From Varroa destructor (taxonomy: Eukaryota; Arthropoda; Arachnida; Mesostigmata; Varroidae): 64,000 bases of DNA. Numbering within the stretch: position 1 is the stretch's first letter; each line of letters opens with the position of its first letter. The notes below the pieces were generated by a model. That model made no database searches and had not been told where the DNA came from. It was given only the letters and a program-made list of their open reading frames with translations. The translations under genes were made by a program, and so were the position numbers. The stretch is taken from positions 19,030,524 to 19,094,523 of the forward strand of contig NW_019211459.1 in the NCBI RefSeq assembly GCF_002443255.2. Direction: 5' to 3'. Of the stretch, positions 1 to 11,700 are shown one piece after another.

Positions 1-2
1 TT

Positions 3-134
3 GAGCCGTGGACATCGGAACAGATTGTCGCAGTGTTGGATAAACGAAGGACGGTGCCGCGAATAAGACAACACCCTTTTGAATTACGAATCATCAACAG
101 GTTACCTTACCTTTACGAGCGTGCGCTCCTTTAA
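3..134 (+). CDS. Partial 3'-terminal coding exon, product unknown
   Basis: The frame is open from the first bases of the window and ends at TAA at 132-134, giving 43 residues plus stop. The peptide begins EPWTSEQIVAVLD, continues with a basic stretch containing VPRIRQHPFELRIINRLP, and ends YLYERALL. It has balanced charged and hydrophobic residues and GC-richer codons than the AT-rich DNA that follows, which suggests the last exon of a gene whose upstream part lies left of the window. I do not recognise a family. No AATAAA signal is visible close downstream. A chance open frame of this length is possible, so the call is tentative. Confidence 0.4.
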   Translation, partial: EPWTSEQIVAVLDKRRTVPRIRQHPFELRIINRLPYLYERALL

Positions 135-1260
135 AGCATGGCCGCATCAAAAACATTTCGTTTTTTCCAGTATGTAGCACACGGTGCTTATAACGAACAA
201 AAAAAGGGTGAATTCTTTGTAAAACACATTGTGAAGTTTATTGTTAAATCCATTCTGGGTTCAACAATAGATCGAATGCTAGGTTCGGGCTCAGAATGTC
301 TTTCTACTATACAATCTGTTTCATTTCCTGACTTCCCTCTAATCTTTAAGTGGTTCGTTAGCCTTTCAAATACAGCCAGCCGATATTTAGGAATTGACGG
401 CTATGCTATTATTTTTCTTAGAATATTTCAAAAACTTCTATCTTGTAACATTGCCAATCTTTGCATGACGTTGTATGATATGCAGTATTACCTACAGGTT
501 TCCCAATAACAACTGTATTGTACAATCCTTTTGTTAATGAAGAAAACGTCTCTATCGTATTGTAGAATGGCACAAATGATGGAGAGTTTGTCTAGCTCGA
601 ACTCGCGTAACGTGGGCTCCTACTTGTGTCGTTTTACGCATAGGCTAAATGAGGACTTAACAAGCACTTTTAGTTGAGCGCTACTCGCAAAAAAAAAGCT
701 CCTTTCTACAGCTAACAGCTTCACAAAGATTAACGTATACGCCGTGGTGGGAGATGGAACAGGCGAATGGAGCAACAGTTTGCCCTTCACGGCAGGGGTA
801 TCCGTTGGCCCAAATGCCACCAAAGAATTACGTCCAAACACCTAATTTGGATAAACAATTAGGTTTTCGCAGAATCTTTCTCTAATGAAATGCCATTAGA
901 GGAGCAAGACGGAAATTAGCATGATTAACATATGAGAAAAAAAAAAAACAGGTAGAAGCGAATAGTGACAATGAAGGTTTTTTCTTAAATTATTATTATT
1001 TTTAGGTTAACTTTTGCACTTCTTAAAAATATTGCCGAAGTTCAACTTTGTCTCGAGCTCAGTGAACTTCACAGCTTTTTTCTTTAGCGATATGCAGATC
1101 AGCCAGATCGTCGTCACAATACTACTCACCCACGTAACTATCACTGCGTCTTCGAGGACTAATATAATCATTATGTAAATCTCACAGATGTGACTTTTCT
1201 CCGTTTATATTTTTGACTATGTGATGTATGTCTGTGTGCATATGTATATACCTGCGCTTA
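135..1260. other. AT-rich stretch without a supported gene
   Basis: This stretch follows the possible terminal exon and is probably 3' UTR or intergenic DNA. It contains a 123-codon open frame at 138-509 (+) starting at an ATG four bases past the TAA of the preceding exon; its composition is that of the surrounding AT-rich DNA and I see no domain in it. On the minus strand a 54-codon open frame at 1007-1171 would encode a hydrophobic segment followed by Lys-Lys-Lys and a polar tail. Frames this short are expected by chance here. Confidence 0.4.
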
Positions 1261-2600
1261 GAATATATCGTGTAAGCCTATTGTGTGGCGAATCATATGC
1301 TCATGAGAAGAAAATGAAAACGCCGAAGCCACTGAGCGATGCCCCTTTACAGCGTGGCGATCAGCTCTCGCTAGCGCCGTTTCTCTCCGCACCGAAGTGA
1401 GAGCATTTTTGTTAGGCGGAGCGCAACAACGTGTTGAAGTCATGTCCTCGTCGCTGTTCTGATATGTTCCTTCGGAAATTTCGAGCTCATTGGCTAGACA
1501 TTGCCAGCCATGCTTGTTCCCTTGCTAGCTGCCGCTTTGCTTGGCGATTTGATCAAGCCCCGATTTCTCACAAAGGCCACTCGTTCCGGATGGTAGTAAC
1601 GAAGCAAAGTCCGCTTCGGAGCCAAATAGCTCAGCGCTTGAAGCCAGTATAGTATTCTGTGAGGGTGCAAGGGTGGTATTTGAAGGAACACGAAATGAAT
1701 GTGGCCACCTTACTACTACTGGGGTTAAAGCGGACCATGTTGTGGTATCCTCTTCGTAGCCGGCAAGAGCGGCACTGGCTAGAGGCAACAGAAGCCTGGC
1801 CACTGCATGCTGTTCTCTGTAGGGTACGGTTACGTACGCCATGCTCATGATAGAAAAGAGAGAGATAAGCAGCGTTTGCATCGCTGTAAGCAAGCTTCGC
1901 CGATGGACTGCAGCGGCAGAGGCAGCGGGGATCATCGCAGTTTGGCGCCACTTGATCCTACGTAGGAAAGAACGAACTCGAGTCGAAAGGCGGCGGGCTT
2001 CACCCCCTGCTACGGGCACACCGGCGGGGAAAACAGATCAGGATAGACTACAGCCCTACAGCCTGAAGTATAGCAGTTGCCAACAAAACCATCCAGCCAT
2101 TGCTGGCTAGTGGTAGTCAGCTACAGCGAAAAAAGGGTCGACCGACGGTCCTGGATGCGGCCGAACTCCCTCAACATATAGAGTTCGGCCGGAGGGTTGT
2201 GTGGGCAGTAGATATAGTCGGAAGCAAGCGATGGCATAGGGCGGAAGGTAAAACCCAAGTCTTCTCTATGCCTCCCTGCCTGTCACGCTCTTCTTTGAGA
2301 ACGGGCGTAAGAGGGGGATACGAGATCTCGAAGGTTTTTTGTCGGCTTCTTCCGAAAGCCCGGGTCGACGTTTTTCTCGCCACCAAACAGAAGCAACAGT
2401 CAAAATGAAGGAACGAAGCTCGCACCCGAGGCCACAGACGAAACGGACGGGAACGATGCAGTCCTGTGAAGTATCCTACGCCGACGGGAATATCGACCGT
2501 CCAATCTACTGAGGAAAAGGCGCCGAAACTCCACCTTGCCGTATTTGTGCTAAGACGGCCGGCCTACTAGTAAGCTAAAGCAAACTAAGTCGAATTGTTT
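1260..2600. other. GC-rich island
   Basis: This stretch is richer in G, C and CG dinucleotides than its flanks and is open in several frames on both strands. One minus-strand frame (see 1525-1881) has an acceptor directly before its ATG and a signal-peptide-like start. The remaining frames show nothing I can assign. The island may be a promoter or exon-bearing region of an unidentified gene. Confidence 0.4.
1525..1881 (-). CDS. Candidate exon for a small secreted protein
   Basis: On the minus strand an ATG at 1881-1879 lies two bases after an acceptor-like CTTGCTTACAG. The frame runs 118 codons to TAG. Residues 1-17 (MQTLLISLFSIMSMAYV) resemble a signal peptide, and a Leu/Ala-rich segment follows near residues 29-42. 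A donor-like GTAAGG at 1713-1708 lies in phase 0, so the coding exon might stop at 1714 rather than at the TAG. The codon pattern is plausible but the same DNA is open in other frames too. No family is recognised. It could equally be a chance frame in a stop-poor GC-rich island. Confidence 0.3.
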   Translation of the reverse strand: MQTLLISLFSIMSMAYVTVPYREQHAVARLLLPLASAALAGYEEDTTTWSALTPVVVRWPHSFRVPSNTTLAPSQNTILASSAELFGSEADFASLLPSGTSGLCEKSGLDQIAKQSGS

Positions 2601-4000
2601 TGACAACCGAAAACGTTGTTCAGTAGCCTACTTTTTTCGTACTACAGGAACTAACGTATTAGATATAAGCTAACTTTTTAGTCTTTATAATGAACGGATG
2701 GAGATAACTTGATGAAAATCAATCCAACCCACAAATGGCCATTTTATATTGTAACTGTATGATTTTCAAATTCACTACGTGCTATAAATTTAGTGTGGTA
2801 GAATGTAGTAATGCTGTCCTTGTACCTGATATTAGATCGCGATAAGGTACATTGGCCTTGAACGCAACAGTACGTCAAAATCGAAAACTAAATGGTGAGA
2901 AAGGAAAGATGTCTGCAACTGCTCCGACGGGAAATCGGAGAAAAGAGGATACCCAATTTTTTTAAATTTAGGTGTTACCTCGTGAACGTCTGTTGAAGCA
3001 AAGGTAAGTCAAGGATATATTTTCATTGGCCTTTTTTTCTGGAGGCTTATTATAACTTTCGCGGAGTCAATAAAAGTGTGTACATTTCCATTACGGTGTA
3101 AGAGCCCGGTACGGAATATGTTAGCATCAAACGCAATGCAAACTCTTTTAGATATTCTAGTTCCATTAATGCTAAGCGTTTCGCTCGCGACAATTTACTG
3201 CAGAGAATTTCCCGCTTACTGTTACGTGAGTGTATCAATTTGCAGTATGAACGCCTGAGATATGCGTCGTTGATGGTTTGCGTTCTGCCCAATATATCTT
3301 GATTTGAAGGAAGCGGGCAACATATTAGTCTCAAAGCCCACATGTTCCCTGTCAAATATGTGCCTGTAGACGCCGATGAAACGGATATTATACTTAGCAC
3401 ATACGGAGCTTATTTAAAAGGACTTCATTTTCACACCTCAGTTAATTATCCAACGAGCATTTGCGTACTGGCCTAGCCATTAGATTTGTCGTAAAACCTT
3501 TACCTAAAATTAGTTGTGTCCGTGTTCCATTTGTAAAAAACTAAATATCACAGCGTAATCAGCAATTTATGATTATTTCACAGTACGATTGGCTGATTTT
3601 TCGAGGAATCAATCATTGTGTGATGATGTTATATTTCATAGGCAGAATTTTAAAAATTGACAAGCTGCTTTACTGCGGTTGGTACCTTTTCACCCTATAC
3701 AATTATCCGGATTCGGAAACACAAGTCTGAAGCTTTTTTTTTTTTGCAGAATCTGCTGCTGGATGGCTGCACATCTCTCATTTACGACAGTAGTAAGTAT
3801 CTGTTCCTCTGATAAAGAAAAGCAAAAAACCTGAGTAAAATGGTGATCACTTAAATAATGCTCGTACAGCCTTCTAGGCAACATGCACCTGTGTAGACAG
3901 TATGAAACCTGGTTACCTGCAATTGCTTGAGTCGCGTTGACCTATTCGTGTGGAGTTACAAGTTTTGCTTAAAACTTCACATTGTTCCCAACATTTGGCA
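2600..4000. other. AT-rich stretch, no supported gene
   Basis: Apart from the possible micro-exon, this stretch has only short open frames. Around 3050-3400 both strands are open for 60-116 codons with hydrophobic translations, which cannot both be coding and neither of which I recognise. A T10 tract lies near 3737. Confidence 0.4.
2972..3003 (+). other. Possible 32-nt micro-exon
   Basis: A pyrimidine-rich tract ending AAATTTAG precedes this 32-base stretch, and a near-perfect donor, AAG followed by GTAAGTC, closes it. One frame reads VLPRERLLKQ. Both splice signals are strong and closely spaced, as in a micro-exon. No partner exons were identified on either side, so a chance pairing of splice-like motifs is a real alternative. 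Confidence 0.2.
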
Positions 4001-5950
4001 GCTAGCTGCTGCGCTTGCGTCTCCTAACCTGGTTGCCGTCGGTGTCTGCAGCGACATTGCTGCCTTTACCTCCGTTGGTCGTCTGTATAGATTGCACGAC
4101 TCAAGCAATCGGCCGTCCAGACACCTGGCTCCATCTCAGTGACATGCTGGCTGTACCACCAGGGGTCTCTCCTCAGGGGAAAACTACCACTAGATGCAGC
4201 GGTGCCCTGCGTCGTTCGCACTATTGCGTGCACGGAGAAACAAATACGTCTACATACTTGCGCGCCCACACGCAAGCAAGGACACACTCAGCCTTTCATC
4301 ACGTCGACTCGTGGAAGCCGACAGACAAACAGGCCCAGCGAGACACATAAATGAAAAGATTGATACAAGCGGCACCACTTGCAGTCGTATTTCGTTCCTC
4401 GTCGACGTGTTCATCGTAACACTTTCCCAATGGCTCCCTTAGAACTGCCCCTGTCATCTTTTTGCTGACGCTGTTGTCCGTTTTGCGCTTACTGACTCGT
4501 CCTCATAGGACAATTTCTCGCAGCCATTTCACAAGTCCCTTATTGCGCAGCCTCCGTGGGCATTGAAGCTTCCAATGACACGTTCTGTACGCGTCGCTCT
4601 CTCGTAACTCGATCGACGACGAGTGTATGGGCGCTCATTCAAGAGTAGCAACGGGACTAGAGAATAAAGGAGCCAATTCTTTCGATTCAAACCGTCGATG
4701 CTCGTCCGCTTGTTCGCCGTGTTGGCACGGAAGGAAACAGGGGCAGTGGACGAGGGTATTCCGCCGGGAAACCATGCATTGAAGATCGAGGGTTTCGTAG
4801 CAGAAGGTTCGAAGGGTGAGGTAGGGCAGATAAAGTGCGATGGGGTTCTTTCCCGGGTTTCCTCACCACCCAACCGTCGTTTGGGACAAGACACAGAACC
4901 GTTTCGCCTTCACCTCCAGTCGATCAAGCTGGTTCCCAGCCCCGTTACAGTGTTCCCCAACAGGTCTCAATGTGTTGCCTTGATCTCCGAGCTCTGACGT
5001 CTTGCGCTGTGGGTGCCGACTGTCGACACACACCCACGTGCATACCGATATAGTGGTTGGCTGTGGGACGATTTGAATTTCGCGGGGTGGCAATAGCAAT
5101 GGCAGTTTGTTCTCTGTCCAACGATGGCAGTGGTAACTGCGATGGCTCTGGTGCTACTGGAGGTGCTGGGGGCGATCGCCTGGCGCTCGTCCACGATTTG
5201 CGGCAAAAGAGTTTATGCCTCGTCCACTGCCCAGATTCAGAGTACGTCACGTTACGGGGAGAGCGGATGACGAACAGGAGTACGAGGGCAAGCGAGAGAG
5301 CAGTGAGGAGTGAGGGGAGTTTGAGGTGTTGGTGTGTTTTGAGTAGAGACTGTGTCGGCGGCAGTCGCTGGGGTTTCACGGGCTTGCAGTGGCGATGGTT
5401 GGCTGAGCGGTGATTTTGATGCAGATCGCCGCCGTCGTTGACGTCGACATCGAGGTAGCATCGTTTCTTCTTAGTCTTCTTAATGGTCGCCAGCATCGTG
5501 GTTGGCCTGTAGCTTGCTTCATTCTATGTTTTTGCTGCTGATGCTACCCGCGCCTACGTTCGCTCCCATCGTCTGCCCTTCTGCAACATCTTTGTTGCCC
5601 CAGTTCACTCGCTTGTTCTCCTCCCGCACTTTTCTTCAGTTATAACCTTCTCGCGGCAACACATGAGGAGCTACGGACGCACATTAAGAAAGTCGTCTCT
5701 TTTCAGAAAGAAACCTTTACTTCATCGTGGCCGGAGCCAGCGAACATCCAGCGGCCCCGGATGCATACGACACTCCGACACCCAGCCTGGCCATCTACAC
5801 GCATCTTCTGTTTGGAAAACGGGACGCCTGCTGAAGCAGCAAGAGGCGAAAGGCTGGAAAGGCTTACGCGGCCGACTGGGAGGGCGAGAAAAGGGGAGAG
5901 AAAAAAGACTTAGTGGAGCTCTGAAGAGGCCAGTGAAAAAGAAATGATGC
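4000..5950. other. GC-rich island with open frames on both strands
   Basis: Many overlapping frames are open on both strands. The most protein-like is the minus-strand frame 4945-5496, listed separately. A CT/GA-rich tract is visible at about 5270-5330. I cannot assign the other frames. It could be a promoter or first-exon region. Confidence 0.4.
4945..5496 (-). CDS. Candidate type II membrane protein exon
   Basis: The minus-strand frame starts at ATG 5496-5494 and runs 183 codons. The N-terminus is basic (KKTKKKR at residues 6-12). A single hydrophobic stretch near residues 60-80, containing LLTALSLALVLLFVI, is followed by an Arg/Pro-rich region. This layout, with a short basic cytosolic tail, one signal anchor and a stem, fits a Golgi type II protein. 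No catalytic domain is present in this frame, so a real gene would need downstream exons that I did not find. The plus strand is open for 118 codons over the same DNA. I infer a candidate only. Confidence 0.25.
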   Translation of the reverse strand: MLATIKKTKKKRCYLDVDVNDGGDLHQNHRSANHRHCKPVKPQRLPPTQSLLKTHQHLKLPSLLTALSLALVLLFVIRSPRNVTYSESGQWTRHKLFCRKSWTSARRSPPAPPVAPEPSQLPLPSLDREQTAIAIATPRNSNRPTANHYIGMHVGVCRQSAPTAQDVRARRSRQHIETCWGTL

Positions 5951-8287
5951 TGATAAGATCCAGCAGCGAAAAAGCTGAGGTTGGCACAGAGAGGCTATCT
6001 TATCGACACACGACAGGGAAAACACGTGTCGAGAAACACGTATACTTTTGTAAGATTCTGCAACAATGAACAAACGGCCAGCAGACGGCTAGCAGAACGA
6101 CAAATGCAGACGAAGTTACTAGCAAAGTAGACCGAACATCGTTTCACACATGTTCAAAAAACCGGTTGTCACGCAAGAACGAGGGACGAAAGACGTCCGC
6201 TGGGTATTTTGTCGAGAGCCTATCTTCTCTGCGTTCCAGATATTATGACGGCGGCAGATTTTGCATGAAGAGATTTCCAAATAATTTTATAAATTTTTTT
6301 GATATTTTGAAACGGAATCTTTATCGTCAAGGGCTACAAACAACAGGATCTATCTCCACATTGAATACAGGCTATTTCCAGTTAATCGTTTTTCCTTCTA
6401 CCTCGATAACAAGTAAAATTGGTGAGGGGTTGCTTTTCAAGAAGGATTACGAGATTATACTCCGGTTCCTAGAATGCGATTGAACGAAACGTGTGCAAAT
6501 AAACAAAAGCCGCTGTCGCGAAGGTAGTTATAGGCTTTTTAGCTACAAAAGCTAATTTCATTATATTTAGAGCATAATTAGTTAGCTAGCGCTGGGGTTA
6601 CTGTTAACCATAGTCTTCGATATACTATATGATTGTATAGCGCTATCTATTTTTCAATAGTTTTCGAATATCACACTATCACTACCAGATCGCATAAATC
6701 TTTGCTTGCTGTATCAGCTTTGACGTCGTCTTAATTTCAGATTTGTTCAAATATGATCTCGGCTCATAACAACTTTGCATTGTGTGTCCTTCGTAGCCCT
6801 GAAATAGTGATTCGGTCTCTCAGTAGGACACTGTGCTCGCTCTTTGGTCAAATAGAATAGACTTAGCTTTGTCGAAACGCCTGTTCCAGCACTTACGGCA
6901 CGTACAGATACGTCGATGTACAGGGCAGCTCACACGAGTGTCGAGACCATTGGGCAAACGATTACTACCAAAGAGATAATTTTATTCATACATAACTATT
7001 ATGAACCTTCGATAGACGACCCACATGGTGCGCAGAGATGAAGTTGTGGATACAATTTTGCTCAACTACTGGAAGGATTATAACCTAGAAAAACGTTTTA
7101 ACCGTACAACTTTTAGCGAGAACCAAGAAATATGGCTGTAAGATTCGACTGGAGAGGATACGTACTATTTCATTAATGTCCAGGCAATCAGGAAATAAAG
7201 CGGTAAACAGCTACGGTAGCGCTGTCTGGTAAAAGTGGTCTACCAATGCTGCGGATTCTATTAGGGCAGATATGGTGCGACTATCGAGCTATTCCGAGGA
7301 GAACTTTTCCTAGCGATGATTATAGAGGTGTATCAGTGAACCACTAGCTAGCCAAAGAAAAAAATGACAAGCAATATTTCGAACGAGTAAAGAAGCTGAA
7401 TGAAAACGACCGTGAGCATGAGCAGGTGACGATCCTCGTTACAATTTTCGGGCTCTGCGTGCATATCCTCTGAATAATTATTATCGGACTGAGCCATTTT
7501 TTTTTTTATTAGCAGGTACGCGCAGAGCTATGCGAGCAACGGCAAGTAACATAGACTTAAACGGATATTTTTCATAATCACGCGATCGTTTACTATGTTC
7601 TATAAAAGAAATTACATTTTGTAGACTAACTTGTTGGATGATCTCTCCTGTATATTCGCGCGCTTCTATCCGTAATCCGTTCTCAAGGTCCATGATCCAC
7701 ATTAATGACAGATACAAGCTTTTCATGGGAATTAGATCCTGCAAGTCCTGCCTACAGATTATTCAAATAATAGACGTATGGACGACATCGAAGACATTTC
7801 TAGTGCATTTTAAATGAGAAAATCGTGTAGAAGGCTTTATCTCTCAGCTTGAGCCGGTAATAAGAGGCTTCTTCGATCCTGGAGCTATCTGGAGCCGCTT
7901 TTGTGAAACCGGGCATGCATATTTCATGCTTCGTCTACAGTTTCGTGTGTCCGAATACAACGCGTACGCTTCAGCCATACGTAAGTATCAAGAGAGGCAA
8001 AACGCTTTTCAACAAAACAGTAGTAAATCAGACTGTAGTCGACAAGTCCAGAACAATACCTTCATCTGCGAATATTACTGCTAATATCAGTTGACTCAAA
8101 CTAAAAGGGACAATAGCATTTCCAGCACCTAACTAATACTTTACGTTCAAACTGAAAAGTTATTTAAAACAGGAAAAGTTTATCACAAATATAAGTTGAG
8201 TCGTCTGACGGCGCTGATGCTATTTTTAGAGAAATTTCACATCGCGTCCCGCCATAACGATCAATAAGGAATTAGGTAGGTACGGAT
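5950..8287. other. AT-rich stretch, nothing recognised
   Basis: Stop codons are dense in all frames. The longest frames are about 105 codons at 6166-6483 (+) and 87 codons at 7481-7744 (-, TTG start, reading into a T11 tract). Neither resembles a known family. This probably lies downstream of the 8.8-12.2 kb gene. Confidence 0.4.
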
Positions 8288-8293
8288 TTTATT
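8288..8293 (-). terminator. Possible polyadenylation signal
   Basis: An AATAAA hexamer on the minus strand lies about 485 bases after the TAG stop of the secreted-protein gene. I saw no closer exact match between it and the stop. The hexamer is common in AT-rich DNA, so assignment is weak. Confidence 0.25.
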
Positions 8294-8777
8294 GACAAAA
8301 CAACGTACTCGCAAATTGAGAGAATCAGTTCCCTCGATTCGTCGAGGGAGAAGGCGGAAATATAAGAAACACAACCTACCAGCATATATCGGAGACGATT
8401 TTTGACCGTAAAATTCTAAAAGAAAACCGAAGTGTTATTTTTCCAAGCAATTTTTAGTTATCTAAGCGTGCATTGTACACATTCGGACGCTTCCGTCCGG
8501 TCAATGGCTATCCTCTGGTATCATGTGGATTTGCGTACACTGCTAATACGCAAAGATGCGATTCTAAAAAGTTCGTTTCGGCTCGTCTTGATTCGAATCG
8601 ACATTTGTTTATGTGGCTAACGCTGTAATAGGCTAGATCATTTGTAGTTATTGTCTGTACTAGATGGCTTCGTTAACAGTCACACATTTCAACTTCAGGT
8701 TAGCTCAAATGTAGCCAAGCATTAAGCCGGCAAAGATCATCGTCATCATTCGCGAATCTTGTTGCATGCGATGGGCT

Positions 8778-11700
8778 CTAGAGCGATGAAGCTCCGTTTC
8801 GAAAATCGTTCATGTAACGTTCGATACCGTCGGGTTGTTGAAGATACTTTTCCATAAGGCCACGCGCGCCTGGACCTAGATATAACACAACATGGAAGCC
8901 CCGAACACGTAGTATTAAAAACAATATTTTTTAGATACGCTGCTAGGATGGCTCGTGTCTCTACGCTACATGCTACGAGAACATGAGATATATTACTGTT
9001 GTATATAGGAACGTTGTATTCAGTGCCTATATATTTGTTCAAGCGTGATATGACAAAGAAACAGACGGTTAAACGTATTCACGCTATTTTACGGGCGACT
9101 GAACTATGTCGAAACGTATTAAAATGCGGGTTTTAGATATACCGTCATGACTGCGCCATAGCTCGGCTGCGAAAGGTCTCTCAAGAACTTCGACAAAGCT
9201 CGTTCTATCTAGCAGAACTAAAAAGAGCAATACTTGAAATAATCATCGAGCTTCTTTAATTGATAAGTTAGTTACCCCGTATTATGCGTCTAATACAGGG
9301 TACATTGTATTTAAGGACGGTTTCCATAACTTAGTTGAGTTGCTTTTTGCTACGGATTGGTAACTTAGATTGTTAAAAGATTGATTTCCTATACTTAACG
9401 TGGACTGAGGGTTAGTGCCTACTTGGGTTGACTTCCAAATCACTCCTTACCCTTGACCAATTCGACGAGTCGCGTTCTGGAGCCAGCTTTTGGGTCGACA
9501 TAATCATATGTCTTTACGGAAGAGCTCCCATAGCGGTGATGTCCTACGCTTTTGCCGCCTTTTTTTCCTCGATAATCTCGACCACGGTCACCGCCATTGC
9601 CACTTATATTCCCTTTGGAGTTGAAGCTATAACTAAAATCAAGATATAAGCGTTTCAAAGACATGTCCTACCGTACCGATGCGACGTGATCATGCTATAG
9701 ATTAACTTCTAACATGTGAAGGACACATGAATATATGTTCCATACGTAAACCGTGTTGAACAGACTCTACTATTAGTAACTCTGTAATTCCTTAAATTTG
9801 GCAAAATAATATCATAAACCGTATTGTTAATATAGACTATTCATCCTATGCGTAAACTTATCATGGCTTTACGTCACCTGATGGTAGATGGTAGAACGCT
9901 GGGTTTAGATCTACAGTCAGGCCGACTGGTTTCGCACGCATTCATGCTTCAAGGCTTAAACGACCAATGGACCTAATATCTACATTGTAATATAATACAC
10001 CAAGATGTAAACTACACAAGACCAAGTCGGATTATGGGAGTGATTGATCTTTAAAACGACGACAAATCTAAATAGTTCTTTATCTTATGCCATATTTGCT
10101 TTTCTAGGTTGATCAGACAGCCCTAAAAATTGTAGCTAACGCTTAGGTAGACTAGAACATATGGCATTTATAAATGATTAAGTAAGATTGACTGACTCGC
10201 GAAAAATCGGTCGAGGTGTGTAATTTTTCTCAGCCCGATTTGAGTAACCGTAGCTCTGGTCGCGTCCACTGCGCCACTCGACTGGGTGATTGCCGTTATG
10301 TGGACGCCGGTAGTCCTTTTTGTAGCTTCGAGACATTATTTTTTCGGGGTAGACTTTCTCGTAAGTAAAACCACTCTCTTTACTGTACTCCTGTCTGTTA
10401 GGCAAAATGAAGGTAAAAAAAAATCGCAACGACAAGACAAACATATCTGGACAATATTGATTAGAATAAAACCCTATGTAACATTATTAGTATCATTATT
10501 ATTATTAAGACCACATTGGTCTTCATTATCTATGAAAGATGTCAGCGGCTCGACACAGAACCGGTAGTTGACCACAAATTTAGCCTTTAATAGAACATTT
10601 CTTAGTGCGCTTATTTTCTCTTATATATAAATGAGTCACTCTTAAAAGTTAGTAGATGAATTAGGTTTTAACTCGACGCCTTAATATTCAGCTGCTCTCT
10701 AAGTGGTGTTCTATTCTTTATTAGAAAGAAGAATTGAAAATGTAGCACCTTTAAATCGACACGCTCGTATCACTGTTTAAAGTATTCTGTTCCTTAGAAT
10801 AGCTTCATAACATACCGCGGGTACTGTCCACTAGCTCTAAGCCGCTGTGGTCGATAGTTGCGTTCATAGCTCCTCTCCCTTGTAGGTCTATGGCTATTAA
10901 AAGTGTGACGCTGAATGTGGCTTCTACCTGCCATGTGTCGCCCATATCCACCTTTTTCGCCATCGTTACGTTGATGGCCTGCTTCATCGTGACCTATCTC
11001 ATTTTTCCTGCCATATTCATGGTCCTCAATATAGCTACCCTGGATACTGGCCCCGTACGGCCCCTTTGGGCTGTCATTGTCTCCACCTTGACCACTACCA
11101 TAATCATAATTGTTGCTTACTGCGGGTCGGTCGCCGTATCCAAGGCCGAAACCGTTTCCGAAATCTGGTTCGAGCGTGCCGCGCATATTCTCAACACTGT
11201 CGTAGTCTCGACTCGAGGCCGCAGACATAAGCTCCGCGTCGATGGCAGCTGCAAATGCGGCTTCCGACGATGTGAGAAGAGCTAAATCCTCGGCTGAGGT
11301 TGTGAATGCCAACATTGTTGGCGGATCGCATTGCACCGATAGAAGTGTCCCGAGCGTCAGCAAGCCCCAGGATTGGGCACGCTTCTGTAGATAACAACGA
11401 ATCGAGCATACACAATAAGACCCCGAACATGTAATAAAAATTTGAACATACAGCACAAACACACACACGCAGATGCACAAAATCAAAGGGTAAAAACAGG
11501 TAAAAATAGCTGGTGTTAGTTGTTGGCTGCCTTCTCGTTTCGATATGATAATGCTTTCGATCAAAAATTAGCTGAAACAATAAATTGGCTATACACTACA
11601 CGTGACACAATGCTAGAAGTCACACAATTTTGATTAACAATATCGATAAGAACAGAGGTAGAAAATCTCTCTCACTTTCATGGCAATCATTCATTCTTTT

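Noticed and set aside
138..509. 123-codon ATG frame just after the left-edge stop
   Set aside because: AT-rich composition, no domain, and such frames occur by chance in this window; likely 3' UTR or intergenic.
1007..1171. 54-codon minus frame with hydrophobic segment and Lys-rich tail
   Set aside because: Length well within chance expectation and no splice or promoter support.
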